Assembly (NCBI GenBank): GCA_025936755.1
Contig: JAICSS010000001.1
Location: forward strand, 62,001-126,000
Source of the DNA: Solirubrobacterales bacterium
GTDB taxonomy: Bacteria; Actinomycetota; Thermoleophilia; Solirubrobacterales; 70-9
DNA length: 64,000 bases
Direction: 5' to 3'
In this document: positions 25,896 to 33,953 of the stretch, piece by piece
Position numbering within the stretch: position 1 is the first letter of the stretch
Layout: each line of letters begins with the position of its first letter
Translations under genes and position numbers: made by a program
The notes under the pieces: generated by a model
Database searches by the model: none
Told to the model about the DNA's origin: nothing
What the model saw: the letters and a program-made list of their open reading frames with translations, nothing else

Positions 25896-26459
25896 TCAGG
25901 CGCGGGAGATGTACTCGCCGCTGCGGGTGTCGACCCGGACCGATTCGCCCTCCTCGATGAAGAGCGGCACCTGGACGACCACGCCGGACTCCAGGGTCGC
26001 CGGCTTGTTGCCGCCGCCGGAGGCGGTGTCGCCTTTGAGGCCGGGGTCGGTCTGGGTGACCTTCATCTCGATCGCGCTCGGGACCTGGACGTCCGAGGGC
26101 TGCTCGTCGACGAAGAGGACGTCGACCTCGGCGTTCGGCAGGACCCAGCTCATCGAGTCCCCCAGCTGCTCCGTGGGGATTTCGATCTGGTCGTAGTCCT
26201 GCGAGTCCATGAACACCGCCGCCTCGCCCGAGTCGTAGAGGTACTGCATCTTTTTCGATTCGGTCCGCACCGGGCGGAACTTCTCCCCCGCCCTGAAGGT
26301 TTTGTCGATCACCGACCCATCCTCGATCCGCCGCAGCTTGGTGCGGACGAAGGCGCCGCCCTTGCCCGGCTTCACGTGCTGGAACTCGATGATCTTCCAG
26401 ATCTTGCCGTCGATCTCGATATGGGTGCCGTTCTTGAACTGGTTCGTCGAAATAGTCAC
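25896..26459 (-). CDS. efp: elongation factor P
   Basis: A 187-aa EF-P that relieves ribosome stalling at polyproline. The three-domain layout is intact, and the loop VKPGKGGAF places the modifiable lysine at K33. The C-terminal OB domains end GESVRVDTRSGEYISRA, the EF-P signature. In other actinobacteria efp follows pepP directly; here six kilobases of other genes separate them. Confidence 0.97.
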   Translation of the reverse strand: MTISTNQFKNGTHIEIDGKIWKIIEFQHVKPGKGGAFVRTKLRRIEDGSVIDKTFRAGEKFRPVRTESKKMQYLYDSGEAAVFMDSQDYDQIEIPTEQLGDSMSWVLPNAEVDVLFVDEQPSDVQVPSAIEMKVTQTDPGLKGDTASGGGNKPATLESGVVVQVPLFIEEGESVRVDTRSGEYISRA

Positions 26460-26482
26460 GGCGGCGAATCCTAGAGGGGTGC

Positions 26483-28240
26483 TCAGGGCGACGCCGCGAG
26501 GCGGTGGACGGCTTCCTCGGGGTCGCGGAAGACCTCGCCGCGGACGAAGCGGGCGCGGCCGAGGTCCCAGATCCAGGCGACGGGCATGTCGCGGATGCCG
26601 AGCGCCCGGCTGCGCGCGTAGACCCGGCCGCGGACCAGCAGCGAGCCGCCGTGCCTCTCGACGACCTTGGGGGTGATCAGCAGCTCGTCCCAGGCCCGCT
26701 CGACGTCGCGCAGGTACTCCTGCAGACCCTCGGGACCGGTGTAGGGGGCATCGCGGCCGACCTGCTCGGCGGTCCCGATCGGGAAGAACTCCATCTCCTC
26801 GTCGCAGAGGGCGACGATCTCCTCGGGGTCGCGGCGGTTGAAGGCGGCGTAGAGGCGCTCGACCAGCTCCACCTCCGCCTCGGAGGCCGGCGACGCGTCG
26901 GCGGAGGCGGGGGCGATGGCGATGATCGCCGCGTCGTCGTCGAGGTCGCCCCCGGTGAACTCGTGCAGGGCGCCCTCGATCTTCTGCGCCCCCAGAGCCG
27001 GGCTGCTGACCCCGGCGAGGACAGCTCGGAGGCGATCCTCGCCGAAGCGGCCCCGCTCGCCGCCGGCGTCGGTAACGCCGTCGGTGACGACGACGAGCTG
27101 CTGGTCGCGGCCCACCGCCGTCGCCTCCATCGTCCAGGCCTCGTCGGAGAAGGCGCCGAGGACGGGAGCCGGCTTGCAGGCCTCGCTGACCGCATCGCCG
27201 TCGATCAGAAGCGGCGGCGGGTGGCCGGCGACGGCGAGCCGGACCGGGTCGCGCGGGTCTTCGGAGACCGTCATCGCGGCGACGCTGCAGAGCGCGGTGC
27301 CGCTGCGGGCGAGCAGCTCGCGGTTGAGGGTGCGCAGCGCGACCACGGGGTCGCCGGTGATCGCGGCGGCGGTGCGCAGGGTGTAGCGGGCGTGGGCGGT
27401 GACGGCGGCGGCCTGGGCGCCGCGGCCGGTGACGTCGCCGATCACCACCATCCAGCCGGCGGCGATGCGGAAGACGTCGTAGAAGTCGCCGCCGATCTCG
27501 TTTTCCGCCCCCGCCGGCCGGTACATCGCCGCCACCGACCAGCCGGGGATGTGCGGCAGCGGCGGCGGCAAGAGGCCGCGCTGCAGGGTCTCGGCGATCT
27601 CGGCCCGTTCGCGCTCGCTGCGCGCCAGGTTGGAGAAGAGGCCGGCGTTGTCGAGGGCGAGCGCGACCCGGCCGGCGAGGACGCTGACGAAGCGGACGTC
27701 GGACTGGGTGAAGCGGCGCTGGGAGTGTCCGACCCCGACGGTGAGCATCCCGGTCGGGCGGCCGCGGGCGCGCAGCTCGACCGCGACGCCGGAGCGGATC
27801 CGCAGGCTCTTGAGGAACTGGAAGTCCTCCTCGTCGGCGGAGACGTCGCGGAGGTCGGCGTCGTCGACGTATTCGAAGAAGCGCGGCTCGACCCGGGCTT
27901 CGATCGCGGCGCTGGCCATGCGCTCCTGCAAAGCGGGAACGCGGGCGGCCAGCCTCGCCTCGTCCTTCTCCGCATCCGGTCCGCTGGACCGCGCCGCGGC
28001 GCGCTTGACCCGGCCGTCCTCGATCAGGTCGATCGCGCAGAAGTCGCCCAGCTCGGGGACGAGGATCTCGCTGATCGCGTCGAGCGTCTCCCCCAGCGAG
28101 CCGCCCTCGTCGACGACGTGGGCGATGTCGTCGAGGATCTGGAAGCGCCGGTTCATCCGCCTCACCTGGACCGCGGCCAGCGCGGTGAGGACCACGGCGA
28201 CGACCGTCGCGGCGAGGCCGATGGCCGCGAAGGAGATCAT
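26483..28240 (-). CDS. GAF-PP2C (RsbU-like) phosphatase with C-terminal SnoaL-like domain
   Basis: A 585-aa protein. One N-terminal membrane helix (about 5-25) is followed by a GAF sensor domain (about 45-200) and a SpoIIE/PP2C phosphatase (about 215-425). The phosphatase has IGGDFYDVF, VIGDVTGRGAQAAAV and the late DLDDDAAIIAI aspartates. The C-terminal 130 residues (VELVERLYAAFNRRDPEEIVALCDEEMEFFP...) form a SnoaL/NTF2-like domain, an uncommon partner for this phosphatase class. RsbU-type proteins dephosphorylate anti-anti-sigma factors. The ATG at 28240 overlaps the SDR stop by 4 nt. The signal sensed is unknown. Confidence 0.88.
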   Translation of the reverse strand: MISFAAIGLAATVVAVVLTALAAVQVRRMNRRFQILDDIAHVVDEGGSLGETLDAISEILVPELGDFCAIDLIEDGRVKRAAARSSGPDAEKDEARLAARVPALQERMASAAIEARVEPRFFEYVDDADLRDVSADEEDFQFLKSLRIRSGVAVELRARGRPTGMLTVGVGHSQRRFTQSDVRFVSVLAGRVALALDNAGLFSNLARSERERAEIAETLQRGLLPPPLPHIPGWSVAAMYRPAGAENEIGGDFYDVFRIAAGWMVVIGDVTGRGAQAAAVTAHARYTLRTAAAITGDPVVALRTLNRELLARSGTALCSVAAMTVSEDPRDPVRLAVAGHPPPLLIDGDAVSEACKPAPVLGAFSDEAWTMEATAVGRDQQLVVVTDGVTDAGGERGRFGEDRLRAVLAGVSSPALGAQKIEGALHEFTGGDLDDDAAIIAIAPASADASPASEAEVELVERLYAAFNRRDPEEIVALCDEEMEFFPIGTAEQVGRDAPYTGPEGLQEYLRDVERAWDELLITPKVVERHGGSLLVRGRVYARSRALGIRDMPVAWIWDLGRARFVRGEVFRDPEEAVHRLAASP

Positions 28241-29025
28241 TCCCCGCCGGTGCTGGTGGTAAGGCTGGAGGCGGCCCCGCCGCCGAGCACGCGGCGCACC
28301 AGCGAGGGCGCGAGGATGCGGAAGATCGCGGCGAGAGCGTAAGGGCGCGGCACGTAGCGCTCGGCCTTGCCGCCCGGGCCGGCTTCGAAGATCGCCTCGG
28401 CGACCTTCTCGGGCTTGGAGACGATCCACCGGGTCAGCGCCTTCTCGCGCAGCTCGGTCGCCGGGAAGCCCTCGGTGCGGACGAAGCCGGGCAGGACCAT
28501 GCCGACGTGGACGCCGTGGGGCTTCTCCTCGGCGTAGAGGGAATCGGTCCAGCCGATCAGGGCGAACTTGCTGGCCGAGTAGGCGCCGGTGCGGGCGCGG
28601 GCGACGCGGCCGGCGGTGCTGGCGACGTTGACGATCGCGCTGGGGGCGCCGGCGCGCAGCAGCGGCAGCAGCGCCTCGGTGAGGCGGACGACGGCGTCGA
28701 AGTTCAGCTCCATGTGGCGGCGGACGTTGTCGTGGCCGCCCTCCTCGAAGCTGGCCCGCCAGGCGGCGCCGGCGTTGTTGACGAGCAGGTCCAGCTCGCC
28801 GCCGTGCTCGGCCTCGAGGTGCTCGCGAATGCGCCGCGGCGCCTCCGCTTCGGTGAGGTCGACGGCGACGCAGGTGGCGCGGCACGGCAGCGACCCGGCC
28901 AGCTCGCGCAGGAGCTCCCCGCGGCGGGCGACCAAGACCAGCTCGGTCCCCGGCTCGCGGGCGAGCCGGATCGCCGCCGCCTCTCCGATTCCGGTCGAAG
29001 CTCCGGTAACGACTGCGACTCCCAT
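28237..29025 (-). CDS. short-chain dehydrogenase/reductase
   Basis: A 262-aa classical SDR with the NAD(P) motif TGASTGIG (about 7-14), NNAGA, the catalytic Ser in VNVAST and the YSASK tetrad. The C-terminal region has extra residues with a hydrophobic stretch. The acidic/Arg pattern after the second strand (VARRGELL) favours NADP. The substrate is not predictable. It is co-translated with the GAF-PP2C gene. Confidence 0.88.
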   Translation of the reverse strand: MGVAVVTGASTGIGEAAAIRLAREPGTELVLVARRGELLRELAGSLPCRATCVAVDLTEAEAPRRIREHLEAEHGGELDLLVNNAGAAWRASFEEGGHDNVRRHMELNFDAVVRLTEALLPLLRAGAPSAIVNVASTAGRVARARTGAYSASKFALIGWTDSLYAEEKPHGVHVGMVLPGFVRTEGFPATELREKALTRWIVSKPEKVAEAIFEAGPGGKAERYVPRPYALAAIFRILAPSLVRRVLGGGAASSLTTSTGGE

Positions 29026-29054
29026 CGCAAGAACCTTATTGCGAGGATGGCGCG

Positions 29055-30236
29055 ATGGAGGCCACGTCCCACCGTCCCCGCCTTTCCGCCGCCCGGCGCG
29101 AGGGCGAGCGGGTGACGCCGCTGGAGCTCTTCTTCGACCTCGTCTTCGTCCTCGCGATCACCCAGTGCACGGCGCTGATGTCGCACGACCAGACCTGGTC
29201 GGGGCTGGCCCAGGGCCTGCTGATCCTCGGCGTCCTCTGGTGGGCCTGGGTCGGCTACTCGTGGCTGACCAGCGTCATCGACCCGGAGGCCGGGGCGGTG
29301 CGGCTGGTGATCTTCGCCGCGATGGCGGCGCTGCTGATCGTCTCGCTCTGCGTGCAGGAGGCGTTCGGCAACCTCGCCCTCACCTTCGCCCTCGGCATCG
29401 GCGCCTTCCGGGCCGCCCACATCGCCCTCTTCTGGCTCGCCGGCGCCGACGACCGCGACCTGCGCCGCTCGGTGACCGGTCTCGCCGCCAGCACCGCGGT
29501 CGGCGTCGGCATCCTCGTCCTCGCCTCCCTCTTCGACGGCCTCGCCCAGGGCGCACTCTGGGCGCTGGCGATCTTCCTCGACATGGCGGGGCCGTACTTC
29601 TTCGGCGCCGAGGGCTGGAAGCTCGTCCCCGGCCACTTCGCCGAGCGCCACGGCCTGATCGTGATCATCGCCCTCGGCGAGTCGATCGTCGCGATCGGCG
29701 TCGGCGCCTCGGGGGAGCTCGACCTGGGCATCGGGACCGCGGCGGTCCTCGGGGTCTTCCTCGCGGCGGCGCTCTGGTGGACCTACTTCGACGTCGTCGC
29801 CCTGATCTCGGCGCGGCGGCTCGGCGAAGCCGAGGCCGGGCGGGTGCAGAACGAGCTCGCCCGCGACTCCTACTCCTACCTCCACCTGCTGATGGTCGCC
29901 GGGGTCGTCCTCATGGCCTTCGGCATGAAGGTGACGATCGGCCAGCACGCCCAGCGCCTGCACGACGTCCCCGCCTTCGCCCTGCTCGGCGGCCTCGCGT
30001 TCTACCTGCTCGGCCTCGTCGCCTTCCGCTGGCGCCAGGTCCACAGCCTCAACCGCCACCGGCTCGGGCTGGCGATCGTCTTCCTCCTCCTGGTCCCGGT
30101 CGCGACCGCGGTGCCGGCGCTGATCTCCGTCGCGATCTGCGTCGTATTGATCTGGGCGATGATCGTTTACGAGCACCACGGCTACGGCCCGCGACGCGAC
30201 GAGCTCCGCCGCGAAGCAAACGCCGGCCACTCTTAG
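29055..30236 (+). CDS. LtrA family (low temperature requirement A) membrane protein
   Basis: A 393-aa polytopic membrane protein starting VTPLELFFDLVFVLAITQCTALM, the hallmark of the LtrA family. It has about ten hydrophobic helices and the motifs GLIVIIALGESIVAIG and WWTYFD. LtrA is needed for growth in the cold in Listeria, but its biochemical role is unknown. It is divergent from the SDR (29 nt apart), so both promoters lie in a very short region. Confidence 0.88.
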   Translation: MEATSHRPRLSAARREGERVTPLELFFDLVFVLAITQCTALMSHDQTWSGLAQGLLILGVLWWAWVGYSWLTSVIDPEAGAVRLVIFAAMAALLIVSLCVQEAFGNLALTFALGIGAFRAAHIALFWLAGADDRDLRRSVTGLAASTAVGVGILVLASLFDGLAQGALWALAIFLDMAGPYFFGAEGWKLVPGHFAERHGLIVIIALGESIVAIGVGASGELDLGIGTAAVLGVFLAAALWWTYFDVVALISARRLGEAEAGRVQNELARDSYSYLHLLMVAGVVLMAFGMKVTIGQHAQRLHDVPAFALLGGLAFYLLGLVAFRWRQVHSLNRHRLGLAIVFLLLVPVATAVPALISVAICVVLIWAMIVYEHHGYGPRRDELRREANAGHS

Positions 30237-30254
30237 GCATACTCCCCGGACCTT

Positions 30255-31301
30255 TTGAGCACTCCAGATCTTCTCGACAAGCTGCTCCGCGCCGGCGCGC
30301 CCTCCGGATACGAGGGACCCGCCGCCGAGGTCTGGCGCGAGGCCGCCTCGTTCGCCGAGATCAGCGTCGACGGAATCGGCTCGACGATCGCCCGGGTCGG
30401 CGACGCCTCGCCGCTGCTGGCGGTGGTCGGCCACATCGACGAGATCGGGCTGATCGTCACCCACGTCGACGAGAAGGGCTTCCTCTGGTTCGCCCCGGTC
30501 GGCGGCTGGGACCCGCAGATCCTCGTCGGCCAGCGGGTCGAGATCCGCGGCAGGGACGGCCTCGTACCCGGCGTCGCCGGGCGCAAGCCGATCCACCTGC
30601 TCGAGGCCGACCAGCGCAAGAAGGTGGTCGAGCTGAAGGGCATGCACATCGACATCGGCGCCGCCGACCGCGAGGAGGCCGAGGCGCTGGTCCGGGTCGG
30701 CGACCCGGTCGTGATCGCCGCCGAGCCGATGCCGGTCGCCGGCGAGCGGCTGGTCTCGCGGGCGATGGACAACCGCCTCGGCGCCTACGTCGCGCTCGAG
30801 AGCCTGCGCCGCTGCGCCGAGGGCGACGGCCCCGGCGGGTCGTTCGCGGCCGTCGCCGCGGTCCAGGAGGAGATCGGCCTCTTCGGCGCCCGCACGGCCG
30901 CCTTCCAGGCGCGACCGGACATCGCGATCGCCGTCGACGTCACCCACGCCACCGACGCCCCCGGCGTCGACGAGAAGGAGATCGGCTCCCATCCGTTCGG
31001 CTCCGGGCCGGCGATCGGCCGTGGCTCGACCCTCTCGCCGAAGGTCTTCGAGCTCCTGGTCGAGACCGCCGAGGCCGAGGGCATCGACCACTCGATCAGC
31101 GCCAGCGGCCGCGGCACCAGCACCGACGCCGACGTCCTGCAGATCTCCCGCGCCGGCATCCCCACGGGGCTCGTCTCGATCCCCCTTCGCTACATGCACT
31201 CGCCGGTCGAGATGGTCGACCTGCGCGACGTCGAGGCGACGGTCGAACTGCTGGCCGCATTCGGTCGGCGGTTGAGCGCCGACTGGGACCTCAGCCGCTA
31301 G
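30255..31301 (+). CDS. M42 family metallopeptidase (aminopeptidase/endoglucanase-like)
   Basis: A 348-aa di-metal peptidase. Metal and active-site motifs are VGHIDEIGLIVT, SRAMDNRLGAYV, QEEIGLFGARTAA and the C-terminal RYMHSPVEMVD. M42 enzymes form dodecameric tetrahedral aminopeptidases. It starts with TTG at 30255, right after the LtrA gene (18 nt), so the two may be co-transcribed. It ends in a 4-nt overlap with the convergent GGDEF gene. Confidence 0.9.
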   Translation: MSTPDLLDKLLRAGAPSGYEGPAAEVWREAASFAEISVDGIGSTIARVGDASPLLAVVGHIDEIGLIVTHVDEKGFLWFAPVGGWDPQILVGQRVEIRGRDGLVPGVAGRKPIHLLEADQRKKVVELKGMHIDIGAADREEAEALVRVGDPVVIAAEPMPVAGERLVSRAMDNRLGAYVALESLRRCAEGDGPGGSFAAVAAVQEEIGLFGARTAAFQARPDIAIAVDVTHATDAPGVDEKEIGSHPFGSGPAIGRGSTLSPKVFELLVETAEAEGIDHSISASGRGTSTDADVLQISRAGIPTGLVSIPLRYMHSPVEMVDLRDVEATVELLAAFGRRLSADWDLSR

Positions 31302-32359
31302 AGGACGGCCAGCTCGGGCTCGAAGTCGTCGAGGTAGACGAGGTCGCGGCCGGCGGCCTTGGCCGCGTACAGGGCGGCATCGGCGCGGGCCAGCATGTCG
31401 TCGCAGTCGACGGTGCCCGGCTCGGCGACGGCGGCGCCGATGCTGAGCGAGACCGCGACGCCGACGGGCCGGCGCTCGCGCACGGCGACCCGCAGGCGCT
31501 CGGCGATTTCCAGCGCGTCCTCGTGGTCGGCGCCGGGAAGCATGACCAGGATCTCCTCGCCCCCGACCCGGTAGATCGAGTCGCCGGCGCGCAGGGTCGC
31601 CCGCATCGTGTAGGCCACGTCCTGGAGGACGGCGTCGCCGGCGGCGTGCCCGTGCTCGTCGTTGACGCGCTTGAAGTGGTCGAGGTCGCAGAGGAGGAAG
31701 GCGTGGGAGAGGCCGTCGCCGGGGTCGCAGGGCTGGCCGTTCAGCTCCGAGAGCCGCTGCTCGAGCGCGTTGCGGTTGAAGAGGCCGGTGAGCGGGTCGA
31801 GGGTCGAGCGGCGGCGGTGGGCGCGGTCGGACTCGACCAGGGCGCCGCTGAGGATGACCGTGCTGACGATCAGCGCCGCGATCGCGATCAGCAGGTCGCG
31901 CTGCTCCCAGGCTGCCTGCGGGTCGGGGACGACGGCGGCGAGGAGGAACATCGCGACCACGTAGGTCGTGCCGGCGACGATCCCCCGCGGCTCGAAGCGA
32001 AAGCCGAGGGTGGCCGCGGGAAGGGCGAACCAGACGAGGACGGGGCTGGTGGCGCCGCCGGTGGCGAGCGCCGAGGCGGCGATCAGGGCGGGCAGCGCCG
32101 CCCAGGCGCCGGCGATCCAGAGCGCCGGGCGCAGGCTCTTGCGCATGAAGCGGTCGGCAACGGCGAAACCGGCCAGGCCCGCGGCGAGGAAGGCGATCCA
32201 CCAGTAGCCGAGGGACCTGCCGCCGGTCATGACCAGAGCCAGGGCGAGGATGCCGAAGCAGGCGGTCCGGTAGCGGCGCACCCGCCCCTCCATGTCGAGC
32301 AGGCGCTCGCGGCGCGCTTCCTCGTGGATCGAGACGAGAGTGTCCCGGGGCTTACCCAT
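31298..32359 (-). CDS. membrane diguanylate cyclase (GGDEF)
   Basis: A 353-aa protein. The N-terminal half (about 30-170) has six hydrophobic helices. The C-terminal half is a GGDEF domain with the active site RVGGEEILVMLPG, plus the preceding DPLTGLFNRNALEQRL and LCDLDHFKRVNDEHGHAAGD. GGEE is an active variant, so c-di-GMP synthesis is expected. No I-site RxxD is obvious. No EAL or PilZ gene is nearby. Confidence 0.9.
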   Translation of the reverse strand: MGKPRDTLVSIHEEARRERLLDMEGRVRRYRTACFGILALALVMTGGRSLGYWWIAFLAAGLAGFAVADRFMRKSLRPALWIAGAWAALPALIAASALATGGATSPVLVWFALPAATLGFRFEPRGIVAGTTYVVAMFLLAAVVPDPQAAWEQRDLLIAIAALIVSTVILSGALVESDRAHRRRSTLDPLTGLFNRNALEQRLSELNGQPCDPGDGLSHAFLLCDLDHFKRVNDEHGHAAGDAVLQDVAYTMRATLRAGDSIYRVGGEEILVMLPGADHEDALEIAERLRVAVRERRPVGVAVSLSIGAAVAEPGTVDCDDMLARADAALYAAKAAGRDLVYLDDFEPELAVL

Positions 32360-32439
32360 GCTCGGACATCGGCAGCGGCGAGCGGATCGCTTGAATTTGA
32401 GTGCTTAACCGCGGCCTGGTGAACGCAAAACCCCGGCGT

Positions 32440-33498
32440 TTACTCGACCAGCTGCAGCTCTTTGGGCAGCGAGCTGAGGTTCCGCAGGGCGCCCTCGCCG
32501 ACGACGACGAGGTCCTCGATCCTGACCCCGAGATCCCCCGGCAGGTAGATGCCGGGCTCGACGGTGACCACTTCTCCCGGCGCCAGGACATCCTCGGAGC
32601 GCTGCGAGAGGCGGGGCCCCTCGTGCACCTCGAGGCCGACCCCGTGGCCGAGGGCATGGCCGAAGCGCTCGCCGTAGCCGGCGTCGCCGATCGGCTTGCG
32701 GGCGGCGCTGTCGACGTCCTCCCCCCTGACCCCCGCCCGGATCGCCCCCAGAGCCGCCGCCTGCGCCTGGCGGACGACCTCGTAGACGCCGCGCGCCCGC
32801 TCCCCCGGCTCGCCGGTGGCGAAGGTGCGGGTCCCGTCGGAGCAGTAGCCGTCGAGCTTCGCCCCCATGTCGAAGACGACGAGCTCGCCGCGGCCGATCT
32901 CCCGCTCGCCGGGCTCGGCGTGCGGCAGGGCCGCGCTGGGGCCGGCGGCGACGATCACCGGGAACGAGGGATCGCCGCCGAGCTCGCGGATCCGCGCTTC
33001 GGTCGCCCGGGCGACGTCGCGCTCGCGGCGGCCGGCGAGGCCCCGCTCCAGCGCCCAGGCCCAGGCCGCGTCGGCGAGCTTCGAAGCTTCGGCGATCGTC
33101 GCCAACTCCTCGGCGTCCTTGACCCGGCGGAGCCCCGCGACCCTGCCTCCGGCCGCGACCATCTCGGTCCCCTCGCCGAGCTTCTCCTTCAGTTTGCCCA
33201 GCAGGCGCACCGAGACCTGGTCGTCTTCGAAGCCCACCCGGCCCCGCAGCCGCTCGGCGATCCCCTGCAGCCAGTCGCTGCCGATCGTCAGCGTCTCCCA
33301 GCCCTCGACCTCGGCGGCGGCGCGCTCGGTGTAGCGGAAGTCGGTGAGGAAGAGGCGAAGGTCCGGGCCGCAGATGCAGGCGCCGTTGGTGCCGGTGAAG
33401 CCGGTCAGGTAGCGGACGTTGGTGAGGTCGGTGACCAGGTAGCGGTCGAGCTCGGCCTCGGCCAGCGCCCCCGCGAGCCGGTCTCCGCGGCCGCGCAT
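32440..33498 (-). CDS. pepP: Xaa-Pro aminopeptidase (M24B)
   Basis: A 352-aa creatinase-fold di-manganese peptidase that removes N-terminal residues before proline. The metal ligands are in FDMGAKLDGYCSDGTRTFATG (two Asp), HALGHGVGLEVHEGP (His), EVVTVEPGIYLPG (Glu) and GVRIEDLVVV (Glu). It overlaps the aroQ stop by 1 nt (TGATG). This is the usual last gene before efp in actinobacteria, but efp lies 6 kb away. Confidence 0.93.
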   Translation of the reverse strand: MRGRGDRLAGALAEAELDRYLVTDLTNVRYLTGFTGTNGACICGPDLRLFLTDFRYTERAAAEVEGWETLTIGSDWLQGIAERLRGRVGFEDDQVSVRLLGKLKEKLGEGTEMVAAGGRVAGLRRVKDAEELATIAEASKLADAAWAWALERGLAGRRERDVARATEARIRELGGDPSFPVIVAAGPSAALPHAEPGEREIGRGELVVFDMGAKLDGYCSDGTRTFATGEPGERARGVYEVVRQAQAAALGAIRAGVRGEDVDSAARKPIGDAGYGERFGHALGHGVGLEVHEGPRLSQRSEDVLAPGEVVTVEPGIYLPGDLGVRIEDLVVVGEGALRNLSSLPKELQLVE

Positions 33499-33953
33499 CA
33501 GGAAGCGGCGCCGAGCTCGCGCGCCAGCAGCGCCAGCGCCTCGCGGTACCCGTCGGGCCCCTTGCCGGAGACCTTGCCGAGGACGAGCCCGTCGAAGACC
33601 GAGAGCTTGCGCCAGTCGTCGCGGGCCTCGACGTCGGAGAGGTGGACCTCGACCGCCGGCAGCCGCGTCAGCTCCAGGGCGTCGGCGATCGCGCGGCTGT
33701 AGTGGGTCCAGGCCCCGGCGTTGACGATCGCCGAGTCGGCGAGGTCGGCCGAGCGGTGCAGGTATTCGCAGAACTCGCCCTCGGCGTTGGTCTGGAAGAA
33801 GATCGGTTCCAGGCTCAAATCATGGGCCCAGTCGGAGATCTTCCGCTCCAGCTCGCTGAGAGAGAGGCCGCCGTAGATCGCCGCGTCCCGCCGCTCCAGA
33901 ACATCGAAGTTGACCCCGTGCAGGACGGCGACGCGGTTGCTGACGGTGGTCAT
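33498..33953 (-). CDS. aroQ: 3-dehydroquinate dehydratase, type II
   Basis: A 151-aa type II dehydroquinase (shikimate pathway step 3). The family core is recognisable but diverged: HGVNFDVLERRDAAIYGG replaces the usual NLNLLGxRExxxYG, keeping the catalytic Arg and Tyr. NAGAWTHYS carries the substrate-binding Asn and His, and VHLSDVEARDDWR replaces VHISNVHAREEFR. Its ATG overlaps the aroKB stop by 4 nt. It is probably functional because the key residues survive. Confidence 0.85.
   Translation of the reverse strand: MTTVSNRVAVLHGVNFDVLERRDAAIYGGLSLSELERKISDWAHDLSLEPIFFQTNAEGEFCEYLHRSADLADSAIVNAGAWTHYSRAIADALELTRLPAVEVHLSDVEARDDWRKLSVFDGLVLGKVSGKGPDGYREALALLARELGAAS

Noticed and set aside
28704-32201. 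A 1165-codon minus-strand frame crossing several genes
   Set aside because: It is antisense to LtrA and M42 and frame-shifted relative to the GGDEF and SDR genes on its own strand; low-complexity composition with no domain.
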